Origin: Candidatus Thiodiazotropha endoloripes
GTDB lineage: Bacteria; Pseudomonadota; Gammaproteobacteria; Chromatiales; Chromatiaceae
Reading direction: 5' to 3'
DNA length: 64,000 nt
Assembly (NCBI RefSeq): GCF_001708965.1
Contig: NZ_LVJW01000006.1
Location: forward strand, 310,001-374,000
In this document: one piece after another, positions 18,719 through 26,801 of the stretch
Layout of the letters: each line of letters opens with the position of its first letter
Position numbering within the stretch: the first letter of the stretch is position 1
Notes under the pieces: model-generated
The model's input: only the letters and a program-made list of their open reading frames with translations
Databases searched by the model: none
Told to the model about the DNA's origin: nothing
Made by a program: the position numbers and the translations under genes

Positions 18719-19228
18719 TTATAAATCATAGTCTACCTCGATACTGCTAAAGTGGAATTCTTCAGCTTTGCCTGGGTAGCCACTGCCTGTAAATCCGAGT
18801 TCTATCGTGACTTCATCGGTTGCTATTTCTGCACGATAGTCAGGGGACCCAAGTTCGTATGAAAGAGACCTATTTAAATTTTGGAAAGAGCTACCTGACA
18901 GCTTTACACCGTCGAGCAATATTGGTTCTTTAGAGTATTTAGAATTGATTGAAACAGACATTTGATACAGTGCTCTGCAACAAGCCTCGTAATACCTGAA
19001 ACCCTTTAACTTGCCACGCTTAAAGAGTAGCACAACAGATTTACCGTAGAAGACTAGCTTTTTGTGCTTTGTTGCCTGGAAGTACCCATTAGGCGATCCC
19101 AATATTTTCATCGCCTCCGCTTCGGAACTATTCCAAGGCACGCCCAGAACGGATTTAGCTGGTTCCAAATTCAAGCAGAATGCATGACTTGACCATGTTA
19201 GGAAGAGTATAAATATTACGTTTCTCAT
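18719..19228 (-). CDS. exported protein of unknown function
   Basis: 169 residues starting MRNVIFILFLTWSSHAFC, a short Sec-type signal peptide, followed by a soluble domain with LGVPWNSSEAEAMKILGSP near the N-terminus and several lysine-rich beta-like segments. I do not recognise the family. Codon use is A+T-rich compared with flanking core genes. It follows the 142-residue membrane-protein gene on the same strand after 65 bp and lies in the cassette-like island. Its stop is followed by a GCCTAGTGCG segment, which could be a decayed recombination box. Confidence 0.6.
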   Translation of the reverse strand: MRNVIFILFLTWSSHAFCLNLEPAKSVLGVPWNSSEAEAMKILGSPNGYFQATKHKKLVFYGKSVVLLFKRGKLKGFRYYEACCRALYQMSVSINSKYSKEPILLDGVKLSGSSFQNLNRSLSYELGSPDYRAEIATDEVTIELGFTGSGYPGKAEEFHFSSIEVDYDL

Positions 19229-19292
19229 TCTGTAAGTCCTTTTTTAGCTGATGTAGCCTTCATTGGTACAGGTATGGTAGTGATTGTGTTGA

Positions 19293-19721
19293 CTATAATT
19301 GCCGGGTTAGCGCCCTATATATATAAAATGCATAAAACAACATTGCTGATAAAAACAAAACATACCCCGCAGTGATGGTAAACGACTCCAAGGCTGTCCT
19401 ATACCCCTTCCTATCAACAAATTCTTTGAACTTAGGCATGCTTTGATATGTAAGATCGAATAGGGAACTCTCTGTTATATATTTCATAGTAAAGAAAAAC
19501 CAGAAAAAACCACACGCTATATATAACAGTCCCAATTCCATGAAAAATTGAACAAAATCTAAATCATGTAATGCCTCTAAAATAGATTCAAATAAGAGTG
19601 CACCTAGAAATACAAATGTAGAAGCCACTATTCCCAAATAACCCACAAAAGAGTATCTCCAAGAAGAGATAGCCGCCAAAATCACAGTTGCAGCCAGAGA
19701 TATAAGTAAGATATTTGTCAT
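19293..19721 (-). CDS. predicted four-helix membrane protein, unknown function
   Basis: 142 residues from the ATG at 19721 (MTNILLISLAATVILAAISSW); an upstream Met at 19745 is less likely because it falls inside the attC-like site. Four hydrophobic segments are visible, at about 1-20, 25-45, 55-80 and 113-135. No catalytic motif or family is recognised. On the minus strand the ATG lies 6 nt after a GTTAGTG box, the usual spacing of a cassette gene after the recombination point. The composition is strongly A+T-rich. Confidence 0.6.
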   Translation of the reverse strand: MTNILLISLAATVILAAISSWRYSFVGYLGIVASTFVFLGALLFESILEALHDLDFVQFFMELGLLYIACGFFWFFFTMKYITESSLFDLTYQSMPKFKEFVDRKGYRTALESFTITAGYVLFLSAMLFYAFYIYRALTRQL

Positions 19722-19726
19722 TCTGT

Positions 19727-19802
19727 CACTAACACCCCAACTCACCTGGACTTCCCGGTGTGTAGCGGAACAAATTTTCCGTGTGAAGTTGATTGTTATG
19801 TG
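19727..19802. other. attC-like recombination site (integron cassette boundary)
   Basis: The ends are imperfect complements: CACTAAC at 19727-19733 and GTTATGTG at 19795-19802. Just inside them, CCAACT (left) and AGTTG (right) pair as L boxes, with one extra unpaired base on the left, separated from the R boxes by 3-nt spacers. The total length of 76 bp and the R-spacer-L symmetry match attC sites. The site lies exactly between two genes. No integrase was found, so this is judged from architecture alone. Confidence 0.5.
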
Positions 19803-19855
19803 TATATAGTAGATAATTTATACACACTTGGTAACTGCACATAGTGAGGGAAAAC

Positions 19856-20050
19856 ATGCGAACCAACATTGATATCGACGACAAGCTAATGGATGACGTC
19901 TTGAAGGCAACTGGCCTAAGAACCAAGAAGGACGCCGTAGAGCTTGGTCTTAAGACTCTGATTAGGTTAAAAAAACAAGAAAATATACGAAATTTTCGTG
20001 GTAAGTTGAAATGGGTTGGTGACCTGGATGACATGAGATCTAACTCATGA
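19856..20050 (+). CDS. vapB: VapB-family antitoxin
   Basis: 64-residue ribbon-helix-helix-type antitoxin. MRTNIDIDDKLMDDVLKATG followed by LRTKKDAVELGLKTLI is the VapB signature. The start at 19856 is chosen over the upstream ATG at 19844 because GAGGG lies 7 bp before it. It would bind VapC and repress the operon. The stop overlaps the vapC start (ATGA), the normal arrangement. The pair sits between two attC-like sites on the opposite strand from the other island genes, so it must carry its own promoter at 19803-19855. Confidence 0.88.
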   Translation: MRTNIDIDDKLMDDVLKATGLRTKKDAVELGLKTLIRLKKQENIRNFRGKLKWVGDLDDMRSNS

Positions 20051-20436
20051 TCGTAGTGGACTCCAGCGTATGGATAGACTATTTCTCTGGGATTGAAAAT
20101 GCCCAAACTGATAAGCTCGATGAAATCCTCGGCATTAAACCGGTTGCTATAGGTGATTTGATATTGACTGAGGTACTGCAGGGATTTAGGCATGATAAAG
20201 ACTATACTGCAGCCCGTAAGCTATTTGAGGACGTAACGGTTTTGGATATGCTTGGCCAAGCTATGGCGATTCGAAGCGCAGAGAATTTTAGAGCACTTCG
20301 AAAAAAAGGGCTTACGATTCGAAAGACAGCCGATGTCATCATCGCAACATTTTGCATTGACCAGAAACTCCCTCTCCTTTTTTCAGATAAAGATTTTAAA
20401 CCTTTCGTTGAGCATCTTGGACTAGTCAGAGTTTGA
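20047..20436 (+). CDS. vapC: VapC-family PIN-domain toxin ribonuclease
   Basis: 129-residue PIN-domain protein, the standard VapC length. The acidic active-site residues are in place: Asp5 (MIVVDSSVWIDYF), Glu42 (LTEVLQGF), Asp96 (KTADVIIATF) and Asp114/116 (FSDKDF). VapC toxins cleave tRNA or rRNA when not held by VapB. The gene looks intact, so the pair is probably functional. An attC-like site begins five bases after its stop. Toxin-antitoxin pairs are known to stabilise integron cassette arrays. Confidence 0.92.
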   Translation: MIVVDSSVWIDYFSGIENAQTDKLDEILGIKPVAIGDLILTEVLQGFRHDKDYTAARKLFEDVTVLDMLGQAMAIRSAENFRALRKKGLTIRKTADVIIATFCIDQKLPLLFSDKDFKPFVEHLGLVRV

Positions 20437-20440
20437 GATA

Positions 20441-20509
20441 CACATAACGTTCAGCGAACCGGCGAAAGCACGTTAGCGCCGGGGCCCGACTTACTCTGCT
20501 TGTTAGCTG
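20441..20509. other. attC-like recombination site (integron cassette boundary)
   Basis: CACATAAC (20441-20448) and GTTAGCTG (20502-20509) are imperfect complements. After 3-nt spacers, CAG (left) pairs with CTG (right). The inside folds further through CCGGCG (20459-20464) and CGCCGG (20477-20482). The site lies between the vapC stop and the stop of the convergent gene, 5 bp from each. With the site at 19727-19802 it brackets vapBC exactly. Confidence 0.5.
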
Positions 20510-20514
20510 TCTGA

Positions 20515-20910
20515 TTAGTAAAATTTTTCATTTAAACGCGTATAGAATAACAGCGCGATTGCAAAACCAGCTAAAAGCGTAGATATATCTATAATAAACA
20601 CTTCGATGCCTGTGATGACAGATACACCATAAATAGGTGATAGTAGCAATGAAAAAACTGTAGATAACACAATGATCAGTCTAAATGATTTTCTAAATAG
20701 CACCATACCGATATAGCCAACGAAAGCAATCACCACTTGAAACCAAAATATCCATTCTGGTAATTCAAATAACGCGCCGTATCCACCATAGGATGGTAAA
20801 CTTTACATTCCTGGTTCTAGCATCCAGTACGCCCATGGAGCAAACATGTATAACATGAAAAATACAGCACTTATTGTTAGTGCAATCCAATAGCTATGAA
20901 TTACTCCCAT
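20515..20910 (-). pseudogene. small membrane-protein gene with an in-frame stop
   Basis: Reading from the ATG at 20910 gives MGVIHSYWIALTISAVFFML..., 35 codons, then TAA at 20803-20805. The same frame stays open for a further 95 codons to the stop at 20515, continuing with a Gly/Tyr-rich turn (SYGGYGALFELPEW) and three hydrophobic segments. The whole would be a membrane protein of about 130 residues. The later part could still be made from an internal start at 20736. The start lies 16 bp after a GTTAGCT box and the stop is followed at once by CAGCTAAC, as expected for a complete cassette. Confidence 0.55.
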
Positions 20911-20925
20911 TCAGTTTCTTTTTTT

Positions 20926-21347
20926 AGCTAACAGCTGATTATCTTACCGCCGCTGATATTGGAATATATTGCTCGCGCTGATATTGCGATATCTTGCATG
21001 CAGAATGGTTGTCAATTGCAATGCTCACTAAATAAAATCCGTTTAAATAGAAATAACGATCCACCACATACAGGGCGCCGTTTCTCATTACAGGTCATTG
21101 CTTGAAGTTTGAGGAGGGATTCCATTACTGATAAGCACCTCCCTGTAACTTAAGTTTAAATCCTAAGTATCAATGAGGTTAAACTTAAACCTGTTAAATA
21201 TTCCTGTCTAGTCACTTAAATCCGAAAGCGTGGTTTTCAACCTGGCTCTTACTATGTTCGTAGCAGTTTTCTATTGCAGTCGGCCAGCCTCCCTAACGCT
21301 CATCTAAACTGACTGACGTGACGTCATAGCTGGTTGGAATCGCCGCC
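20926..21347. other. gene-free right edge of the island
   Basis: About 420 bp without a credible gene. At 20926-20932 AGCTAAC (GTTAGCT on the minus strand) could be the R' box of a further attC, but no convincing partner is seen. Two 11-bp direct repeats CGCTGATATTG start at 20951 and 20976. Beyond 21060 the sequence returns towards the surrounding composition. Confidence 0.4.
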
Positions 21348-22052
21348 CTACTCCTTGAGCTTGATCTTCAGTTCACCCTCTACCACCCGAATATGCTCGA
21401 CACCTTCTGCAAAACCGGCCCAGAAGCCCTGCTCATCGCCGAACTCACTGACCAGATCGATGTTCTTCAGGCCACCCAGCCAGGCGTTGGGGATGGGTAC
21501 GCCCATGATGCTGACACCCTTTAGGATCACTACCGGTCTGGCATCCCGGAATGCCAGCTCCATTCCAGTTGATACCCGCAGAGTCTTTCCACCAAGGATC
21601 GGAAAATCCGGATCCACCGGCACCAGGATTCTGGCACTGACCAGGTCGTCGCTGAGATCGATGGCGAGTTTCTTTGCCATCTCCGGATTGTTGGCCACCA
21701 TGCCGTTGAGCTCCCGCTCGGTGAAGAAGACTTCCCGTCGCGCGTTTTTCTCACTGTATCGCTCCGCTCTCAGCCAGGCCTCATCGGTCTCCTTTTCAGC
21801 GGGCTGCCTATTCGGGGCGGTGGCTGGTGCGGGTTGGTATCCCAGGCTCTCCAGCTTTTCATTCAGCACCTGTTGCTCGGTCTGTGAGAGTTGCACCGGG
21901 GTGAAATCCTTGGCGTAGATGTAGGTGCGCACCACCCAGTAGGTGACGGCGGCGGTTACCAGGATGGTTGCCAACACGATCCACAGGATATGGATACCAC
22001 GAAGCCCTTTTTTCTTCTCCGGTGCCTCGAGTTGTTCGATTTCTGTTGTCAT
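21348..22052 (-). CDS. membrane-anchored protein of unknown function
   Basis: 234 residues from the ATG at 22052, preferred over 22097 because GGAG lies 8 bp upstream. A cytoplasmic, charged N-terminus of about 20 residues precedes one transmembrane helix (ILWIVLATILVTAAVTYWVV, about 22-41). The rest is periplasmic, with a charged linker and a C-terminal domain containing FTERELNGMVANNPEMAKKL and LKGVSIMGVPIPNAWLGG. I have seen similar proteins as uncharacterised in gammaproteobacteria and cannot assign a role. It is divergent from the beta-CASP nuclease gene. Confidence 0.72.
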   Translation of the reverse strand: MTTEIEQLEAPEKKKGLRGIHILWIVLATILVTAAVTYWVVRTYIYAKDFTPVQLSQTEQQVLNEKLESLGYQPAPATAPNRQPAEKETDEAWLRAERYSEKNARREVFFTERELNGMVANNPEMAKKLAIDLSDDLVSARILVPVDPDFPILGGKTLRVSTGMELAFRDARPVVILKGVSIMGVPIPNAWLGGLKNIDLVSEFGDEQGFWAGFAEGVEHIRVVEGELKIKLKE

Positions 22053-22243
22053 GATGGCCACTCCGTTTTCGATCCAAGACGTTGCCGACAGGCTCATTCA
22101 ATGATTATATCTCTTTGAAGAGACTGTGAATGTTTATTTTTGTGGCCATCTCCGCTTGCGACGGCTGTTTTACCCGGCTTCATGCTATGCTGCAGATAGG
22201 CCTTCGATGACTAACCAAAAAGATCCTCTAAAGGACAGTGACT

Positions 22244-23635
22244 ATGCAGATTGAATTCTACGGTGCAACCAGTGGTATCACCGGTTCCTGCCATATTCTC
22301 CGCGCCAATGGTGAGACCATCCTGCTCGATTGCGGGCTGATCCAGGGGCGTCGCGAGGAGATGGAGAAGAATCGACGCCCTTTCCCCTTCTCCCCGGATG
22401 AGATCAGTGCGGTGGTGCTGAGCCACGGTCACATAGACCACTCCGGGCGGATCCCGCTGCTGGTGAAACAGGGCTACCAGGGACCAATCTATGCGCAGAA
22501 CGCCACCATGGAGTTGTGCGACATCATGTTGCAGGACTCCGCCTTTCTGCAGGAGAAGGATGCCCAGTATGAGAACAAATGGCGTAAGCGCAAAGGCAAG
22601 CCCTTCATCGATCCGCTCTATACAGTGGCGGATGCCCAGGAGGCGCTGGAGAATATGGTCGGCCTGAAGTACCGGGAGAAAAAGGAGATCCTGCCGGGGA
22701 TCTCGATCCGCTTTCAGGATGCGGGACACATCCTGGGCTCCTCCAGTGTGGAGGTCTGGCTGACGGAGAACGGCAAGCAGCGCAAGATTGTCTTCAGCGG
22801 CGATCTTGGGCAGTACGACACGCCCATCATCAACGATCCGGCCGCGATCGAAGAGGCTGACCATGTGATCATCGAAAGCACCTACGGCAACCGCCGCCAC
22901 CGGGATCGGCAGAAAACCATCGAGGAGATCGGCGAGATCATCAGCGAAGCGACCCATCAAAAGGGTAATCTGTTGATTCCCGCCTTCTCCATTGGTCGTA
23001 GTCAGGAGATCCTCTACTACCTGGGCAAGTATTACGATGAGTGGGGACTGAACCGCTGGCAGGTGTTTCTCGACAGCCCGATGGCGATCCGCGCCAGCAA
23101 GGTCTATTGGGACTACCCTCACCTCTACGACGAGGAGGCGACCAAGCTGCGCAAGAAGATCCATGAGATGCCCCATCTGCAGAATCTCAAACTGACCGCA
23201 TCGCCCCAGGAGTCGATGGGGATCAACCGGATCAAGAGCGGCGCCATCATCATCTCCGCCAGCGGCATGATGACCGGCGGCCGGATCATCCACCATCTGA
23301 AGCACAACATCTCCCGCAGCGGTTCCCATGTGATGATTGTCGGTTACCAGGCCAATGGCACCATGGGTCGGGCCCTGGTGGAGGGTAAACCCACTGTGCG
23401 CATCCATGGCGATGAGTACCGGGTGAAGGCGAAGGTGCATACCGTCGGTGGTCTCTCGGCCCATGGGGATGTGGATGACCTGACCCGTTGGCTGAGCAGC
23501 TACCGAAAAAGCTCGCCTCATGTGCATGTGGTGCATGGTGAACCTGAATCGAAGAGTGATTTGCGTGATCACATTGAATCGGCGTTGGGGTTTAAGGCTT
23601 CGGTGCCGGATATGGGGGATTTGTTGGATATCTAA
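22244..23635 (+). CDS. metallo-beta-lactamase/beta-CASP family nuclease
   Basis: 463 residues from the ATG at 22244 (AAGGA lies 8 bp upstream; an in-frame GTG sits at 22238). The metallo-beta-lactamase core has the intact HxHxDH in LSHGHIDHSG near residue 68, later SGDLGQYD. A beta-CASP domain follows (PAFSIGRSQEILYYL), then ASGMMTGGRIIHHLKHNI and the RMMBL part (GLSAHGDVDDL) with VVHGEPES. This is the family of RNase J, CPSF73 and bacterial Ysh1-like proteins. RNA endonuclease or 5' exonuclease activity is expected; the in vivo target is unknown. Confidence 0.88.
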   Translation: MQIEFYGATSGITGSCHILRANGETILLDCGLIQGRREEMEKNRRPFPFSPDEISAVVLSHGHIDHSGRIPLLVKQGYQGPIYAQNATMELCDIMLQDSAFLQEKDAQYENKWRKRKGKPFIDPLYTVADAQEALENMVGLKYREKKEILPGISIRFQDAGHILGSSSVEVWLTENGKQRKIVFSGDLGQYDTPIINDPAAIEEADHVIIESTYGNRRHRDRQKTIEEIGEIISEATHQKGNLLIPAFSIGRSQEILYYLGKYYDEWGLNRWQVFLDSPMAIRASKVYWDYPHLYDEEATKLRKKIHEMPHLQNLKLTASPQESMGINRIKSGAIIISASGMMTGGRIIHHLKHNISRSGSHVMIVGYQANGTMGRALVEGKPTVRIHGDEYRVKAKVHTVGGLSAHGDVDDLTRWLSSYRKSSPHVHVVHGEPESKSDLRDHIESALGFKASVPDMGDLLDI

Positions 23636-23853
23636 GAGTGTTTTATTTAACCACATCATTGCAGGTCTCTCTAAAGGCCATCTGATGTTTGCGAGTTTTT
23701 GCGGTTCTTTGCGGCCAATAAACTCACTCAACACATTTCATAAGCCATTTTTAACTGGTCTATACTGCCTAAAATGTTGTTTGGATTCTGATCCACAGAA
23801 ACAGAGCAACGCTGCGACCAGTAATCGATGATCATCAAACACAGATCTTCTGT

Positions 23854-24309
23854 ATGGATATACCAAAAACGACCTCACCCTCCACATCGCGCTGGCAGCC
23901 CTCTGCTCCGCTGTGGCAGCGTGCACCGAACAAACAGGCCGATGGTGCCCCGCTGGCCGATCTGATGATGCTGATCCCGCGACTGAAACACTACTCTGAA
24001 GTACAGATCAACCATTTGCAGAGTATGCTCGAAGAGGTGCTGAAAGAGTTTGATGAAAAGATCGTGTTCACCGACATCAATCTGAAACTCAATGTCATCT
24101 GGGTAACGGTTCTGCCTGAACCGGGGCTCTGCAGAGAAGTGGCACTCGCAATCCGCAAGCGTGTACCAGAAGCGGTGATGGTTGGTAACCAACTGAAATC
24201 AACCACGACAGAGCTGCAAGCAGGTGGCTGGCGAAACTGGGCCATGCTGATCAAGCGGGCCGTCTTGAAACAAACTGTAAAGACACTGCCTCACGAGCCT
24301 AAGAGATAG
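23854..24309 (+). CDS. hypothetical cytoplasmic protein
   Basis: 151 residues without signal peptide or membrane segment. A Pro/Ser-rich N-terminus of about 30 residues precedes a helical region (LADLMMLIPRLKHYSEVQINHLQSMLEEVL) and a small alpha/beta-like part (IVFTDINLKLNVIWVTVLPEPGL). I do not recognise the family. It stands alone, 218 bp after the beta-CASP nuclease gene on the same strand and convergent with metY. The regular coding pattern and the lack of a better frame on the other strand support it. Confidence 0.55.
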   Translation: MDIPKTTSPSTSRWQPSAPLWQRAPNKQADGAPLADLMMLIPRLKHYSEVQINHLQSMLEEVLKEFDEKIVFTDINLKLNVIWVTVLPEPGLCREVALAIRKRVPEAVMVGNQLKSTTTELQAGGWRNWAMLIKRAVLKQTVKTLPHEPKR

Positions 24310-24443
24310 GCCTCGCTCTTTTGAAATCGCATTCAGAGATAGATCCGAAGAGGCTGACCATGGATGCCTCAAGGGAACTTTCAGAGGCAATCGCCTCGAT
24401 CGCCAATAAAGATACAAAACTTCAAAATTGAAAAAGAGCCGAT

Positions 24444-24480
24444 ACAGGGATTGAACAGTTAGGGCCTGTTCAATCCCTGT
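24444..24480 (-). terminator. long perfect hairpin between the hypothetical gene and metY
   Basis: ACAGGGATTGAACAG (24444-24458), a 7-nt loop, CTGTTCAATCCCTGT (24466-24480): 15-bp perfect arms. On the minus strand a CTCTTTTTC T-rich stretch follows within about 12 nt. It could end the metY transcript, although it lies about 95 bp past the stop; it could instead be a small mobile or structured-RNA element. Confidence 0.45.
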
Positions 24481-24575
24481 AGAGCGGTGAAAATCCGTTC
24501 GGGTGGAGCCAGTCCCCACCCGATACTCCAGTCAAACGTTTCTATTAACGTTCGTTGCCTGGCTTGCGATTAAAA

Positions 24576-25853
24576 TCAACCCTTGGCCGCTTCCAGCGCC
24601 TGAGTGATGTCGGCGATGATATCGTCCACATGCTCGATACCGATCGACAGACGAACCATATCCCCACTCACCCCGGCGGTCGCCAGCTCATCTTCATTCA
24701 ATTGACGATGGGTGGTGGTGGCTGGATGACAGGCCAGGGATTTGGCATCACCGATATTCACCAGCCTCAGAATCATCTGCAGGGCATCGATAAAGCGGGC
24801 CCCCGCTTCCCGGCCCCCTTCGATACCGAAGCTGAGAATCCCCGAAGCCTGCCCCTTGGTGATCTTCTGGCAGCGTTCGTAGTGCGGGCTCTCCGGTAAC
24901 GCCGCGTAGTTAACCCACTTCACCTGGGGTTGCTGCTTGAGAAATTCGGCCACCGCGAGACTGTTTTCACAATGCCGCTCCATGCGCAGACCCAGGGTCT
25001 CCAGACCCTGCATGATCAGGAAGGCGCTGTGAGGTGAGAGTGCGGCGCCGGTGTTTCTCAATGGCACCACCCGGCAGCGGCCGATGAAAGCGGCTGGACC
25101 CAGGGCTTCGGTATAGACCACGCCGTGGTAGGAGGGATCCGGCTCGTTCAACATCGGAAAACGCGCTTTGTTACCGGCCCAGTCGAACTTGCCGGAGTCG
25201 ATGATCACACCCCCAACCGTGGTGCCGTGGCCACCGATATATTTGGTCAGTGAATGGATGATGATATCGGCGCCATGATCGAAGGCCCGACAGAGGTAGG
25301 GGGTGGCGACCGTGTTATCCACGATCAGCGGCACCCCATGGCGATGAGCGATCTCCGCCAGCCGCTCCAGATCCACGATATTCCCGGCCGGGTTTCCGAT
25401 GGACTCGCAGAACAGGGCCCGGGTCTTGTCGTCGATCAGACTCTCCAGCTTCGCATAATCATCGAATGAGGCCATCCGCACATCGATTCCCTGACGGGGA
25501 AAGGTGTGGGCAAACAGATTGTAGGTACCGCCATACAGCTGACTGGTACTGACGATATTGTCGCCACTGCTGGCGATACACTGAATTGCATAGGTGATCG
25601 CCGCCATGCCGGATGCCAGGGCCAGGGCGCCCACCCCTCCTTCCATCTCAGTCATCCGTTGCTCGAGTACCGCGGTGGTGGGATTCATGATCCGGGTATA
25701 AATATTCCCCACCACTTTGAGATCGAACAGATCCGCACCGTGCTGGGTGTCGTCAAAGGTATAGGAGGTGGTCTGGTAGATCGGTACCGCGGCCGCTTTG
25801 GTGGTGGGTTCGGAATCGTAGCCCGCATGCAGCGCAAGGGATTCTAGTTTCAT
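24576..25853 (-). CDS. metY: O-acetylhomoserine aminocarboxypropyltransferase (O-acetylhomoserine sulfhydrylase)
   Basis: 425-residue PLP enzyme of the Cys/Met-metabolism family. It forms homocysteine from O-acetylhomoserine and sulfide in direct sulfhydrylation. The PLP lysine is in HSLTKYIGGHGT, the N-terminus ESLALHAGYDSEPTT and PIYQTTSYTFDD are typical, and the C-terminal EHVDDIIADI ends the family. The length (425 rather than about 390) favours MetY over MetB or MetZ. The start at 25853 is preferred over 25865. Direct sulfide assimilation would suit a sulfide-rich lifestyle. Confidence 0.88.
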   Translation of the reverse strand: MKLESLALHAGYDSEPTTKAAAVPIYQTTSYTFDDTQHGADLFDLKVVGNIYTRIMNPTTAVLEQRMTEMEGGVGALALASGMAAITYAIQCIASSGDNIVSTSQLYGGTYNLFAHTFPRQGIDVRMASFDDYAKLESLIDDKTRALFCESIGNPAGNIVDLERLAEIAHRHGVPLIVDNTVATPYLCRAFDHGADIIIHSLTKYIGGHGTTVGGVIIDSGKFDWAGNKARFPMLNEPDPSYHGVVYTEALGPAAFIGRCRVVPLRNTGAALSPHSAFLIMQGLETLGLRMERHCENSLAVAEFLKQQPQVKWVNYAALPESPHYERCQKITKGQASGILSFGIEGGREAGARFIDALQMILRLVNIGDAKSLACHPATTTHRQLNEDELATAGVSGDMVRLSIGIEHVDDIIADITQALEAAKG

Positions 25854-25881
25854 GTCTCTTCTCATCCTCTCTCTTGGTTCA

Positions 25882-25915
25882 GGCTGAACTGCAATCAGCC
25901 CTTTTTATTTTTTCA
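25882..25915 (+). terminator. plus-strand intrinsic terminator in the metY-rsxA interval
   Basis: GGCTGA (25882-25887), a 7-nt loop, TCAGCC (25895-25900), then CTTTTTATTTTTT. This is a textbook terminator reading on the plus strand, but it lies just upstream of the minus-strand metY start and no plus-strand gene ends there. It may stop antisense transcription of metY. Confidence 0.45.
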
Positions 25916-26207
25916 GCGGTCATCTTGCACGACTGTATGACCATTTTTTTGTCAGTCCGGTGTGAAATTTTCGTTACTGGCCTTATAACCCATCAAATCA
26001 CGGGATTTAACTCCATTTTAAGGCAAAACCGGCAAGCCAGACCTATTGTTATGGATTTATCCCGCCGAGACCAGTACCGTTTGCGGCTTATCAATGAATT
26101 ACTCCGGGTAAATCAGCATAGTAGCGAGCAAATACCCATTAGAGACAAGTTGTAACCAGTCAGATGGACGCTTATCCTAACGCCATTAATTGAGATTTGG
26201 TCTTTCC
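25916..26207. other. intergenic region between metY and rsxA
   Basis: About 290 bp holding the divergent promoters of metY and the rsx operon. A short plus-strand open frame (25874-26155) is Cys/Arg-rich, unlike any family I know, and begins inside the terminator. I found no recognisable SAM- or SAH-riboswitch core. Confidence 0.4.
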
Positions 26208-26786
26208 ATGCAAGAGTACGCCCTGATTCTGATTAGCACCGTGCTGGTGAATAACTTCGTGTTAGTGAAGTTTCTCGGCCTGTGCCCCTTTATGGGCGTT
26301 TCACGGAAACTGGAGACCGCCACCGGCATGGGGCTGGCCACCACTTTCGTGCTCACCCTCTCCGCTATCTGTTCCTATCTGATCAATGAGTATCTGCTGA
26401 TCCCCCTTGGCCTGGAGTTCCTGCGTACCATCGCCTTCATCCTGGTGATTGCGGTAGTGGTGCAATTCACTGAAATGGTGATGCATAAGACCAGCCCGAT
26501 GCTCTACCAGGTGCTGGGCATTTTCCTGCCGCTGATCACCACCAATTGTGCGGTACTCGGGGTCGCCCTGCTCAACACCCAGGAGCAGCATGGCTTTATC
26601 GAGTCCGCGCTGTACGGTTTTGGCGCCGCCGCCGGTTTCTCGCTGGTGCTGGTGCTGTTTGCCGGAATCCGTGAACGGGTCACCGTTGCCGATGTTCCGG
26701 AGCCGCTGCAGGGCAATGCCATCGCCATGATCACGGCGGGGCTGATGTCCCTGGCCTTCATGGGTTTCGCCGGTCTGGTTTCCGTG
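26208..26786 (+). CDS. rsxA: Rsx/Rnf electron-transport complex subunit A
   Basis: Integral membrane subunit, 193 residues from 26208 to the stop ending about 26789, exactly the usual length. [20 protein letters not shown] at the start and [20 protein letters not shown] are the RsxA signature. Six hydrophobic helices are visible. With RsxE it forms the membrane core that carries electrons across the membrane; the complex couples NADH-ferredoxin redox to ion pumping. The extra six upstream codons from 26190 are not family-like. First gene of rsxABCDGE. Confidence 0.94.
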
Positions 26787-26801
26787 TAGGACGATGCCCA
26801 G

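Noticed and set aside
22211-23734. 507-codon open frame on the minus strand
   Set aside because: It lies antisense to the beta-CASP nuclease, whose motifs are unmistakable; the antisense product is His/Gln-rich without family features.
25874-26155. 93-codon frame between metY and rsxA
   Set aside because: It starts in a terminator hairpin, is Cys/Arg-rich and has no ribosome-binding site.
25916-26207. Possible SAM/SAH riboswitch upstream of metY
   Set aside because: No recognisable conserved core on the minus strand; absence cannot be proved by eye.
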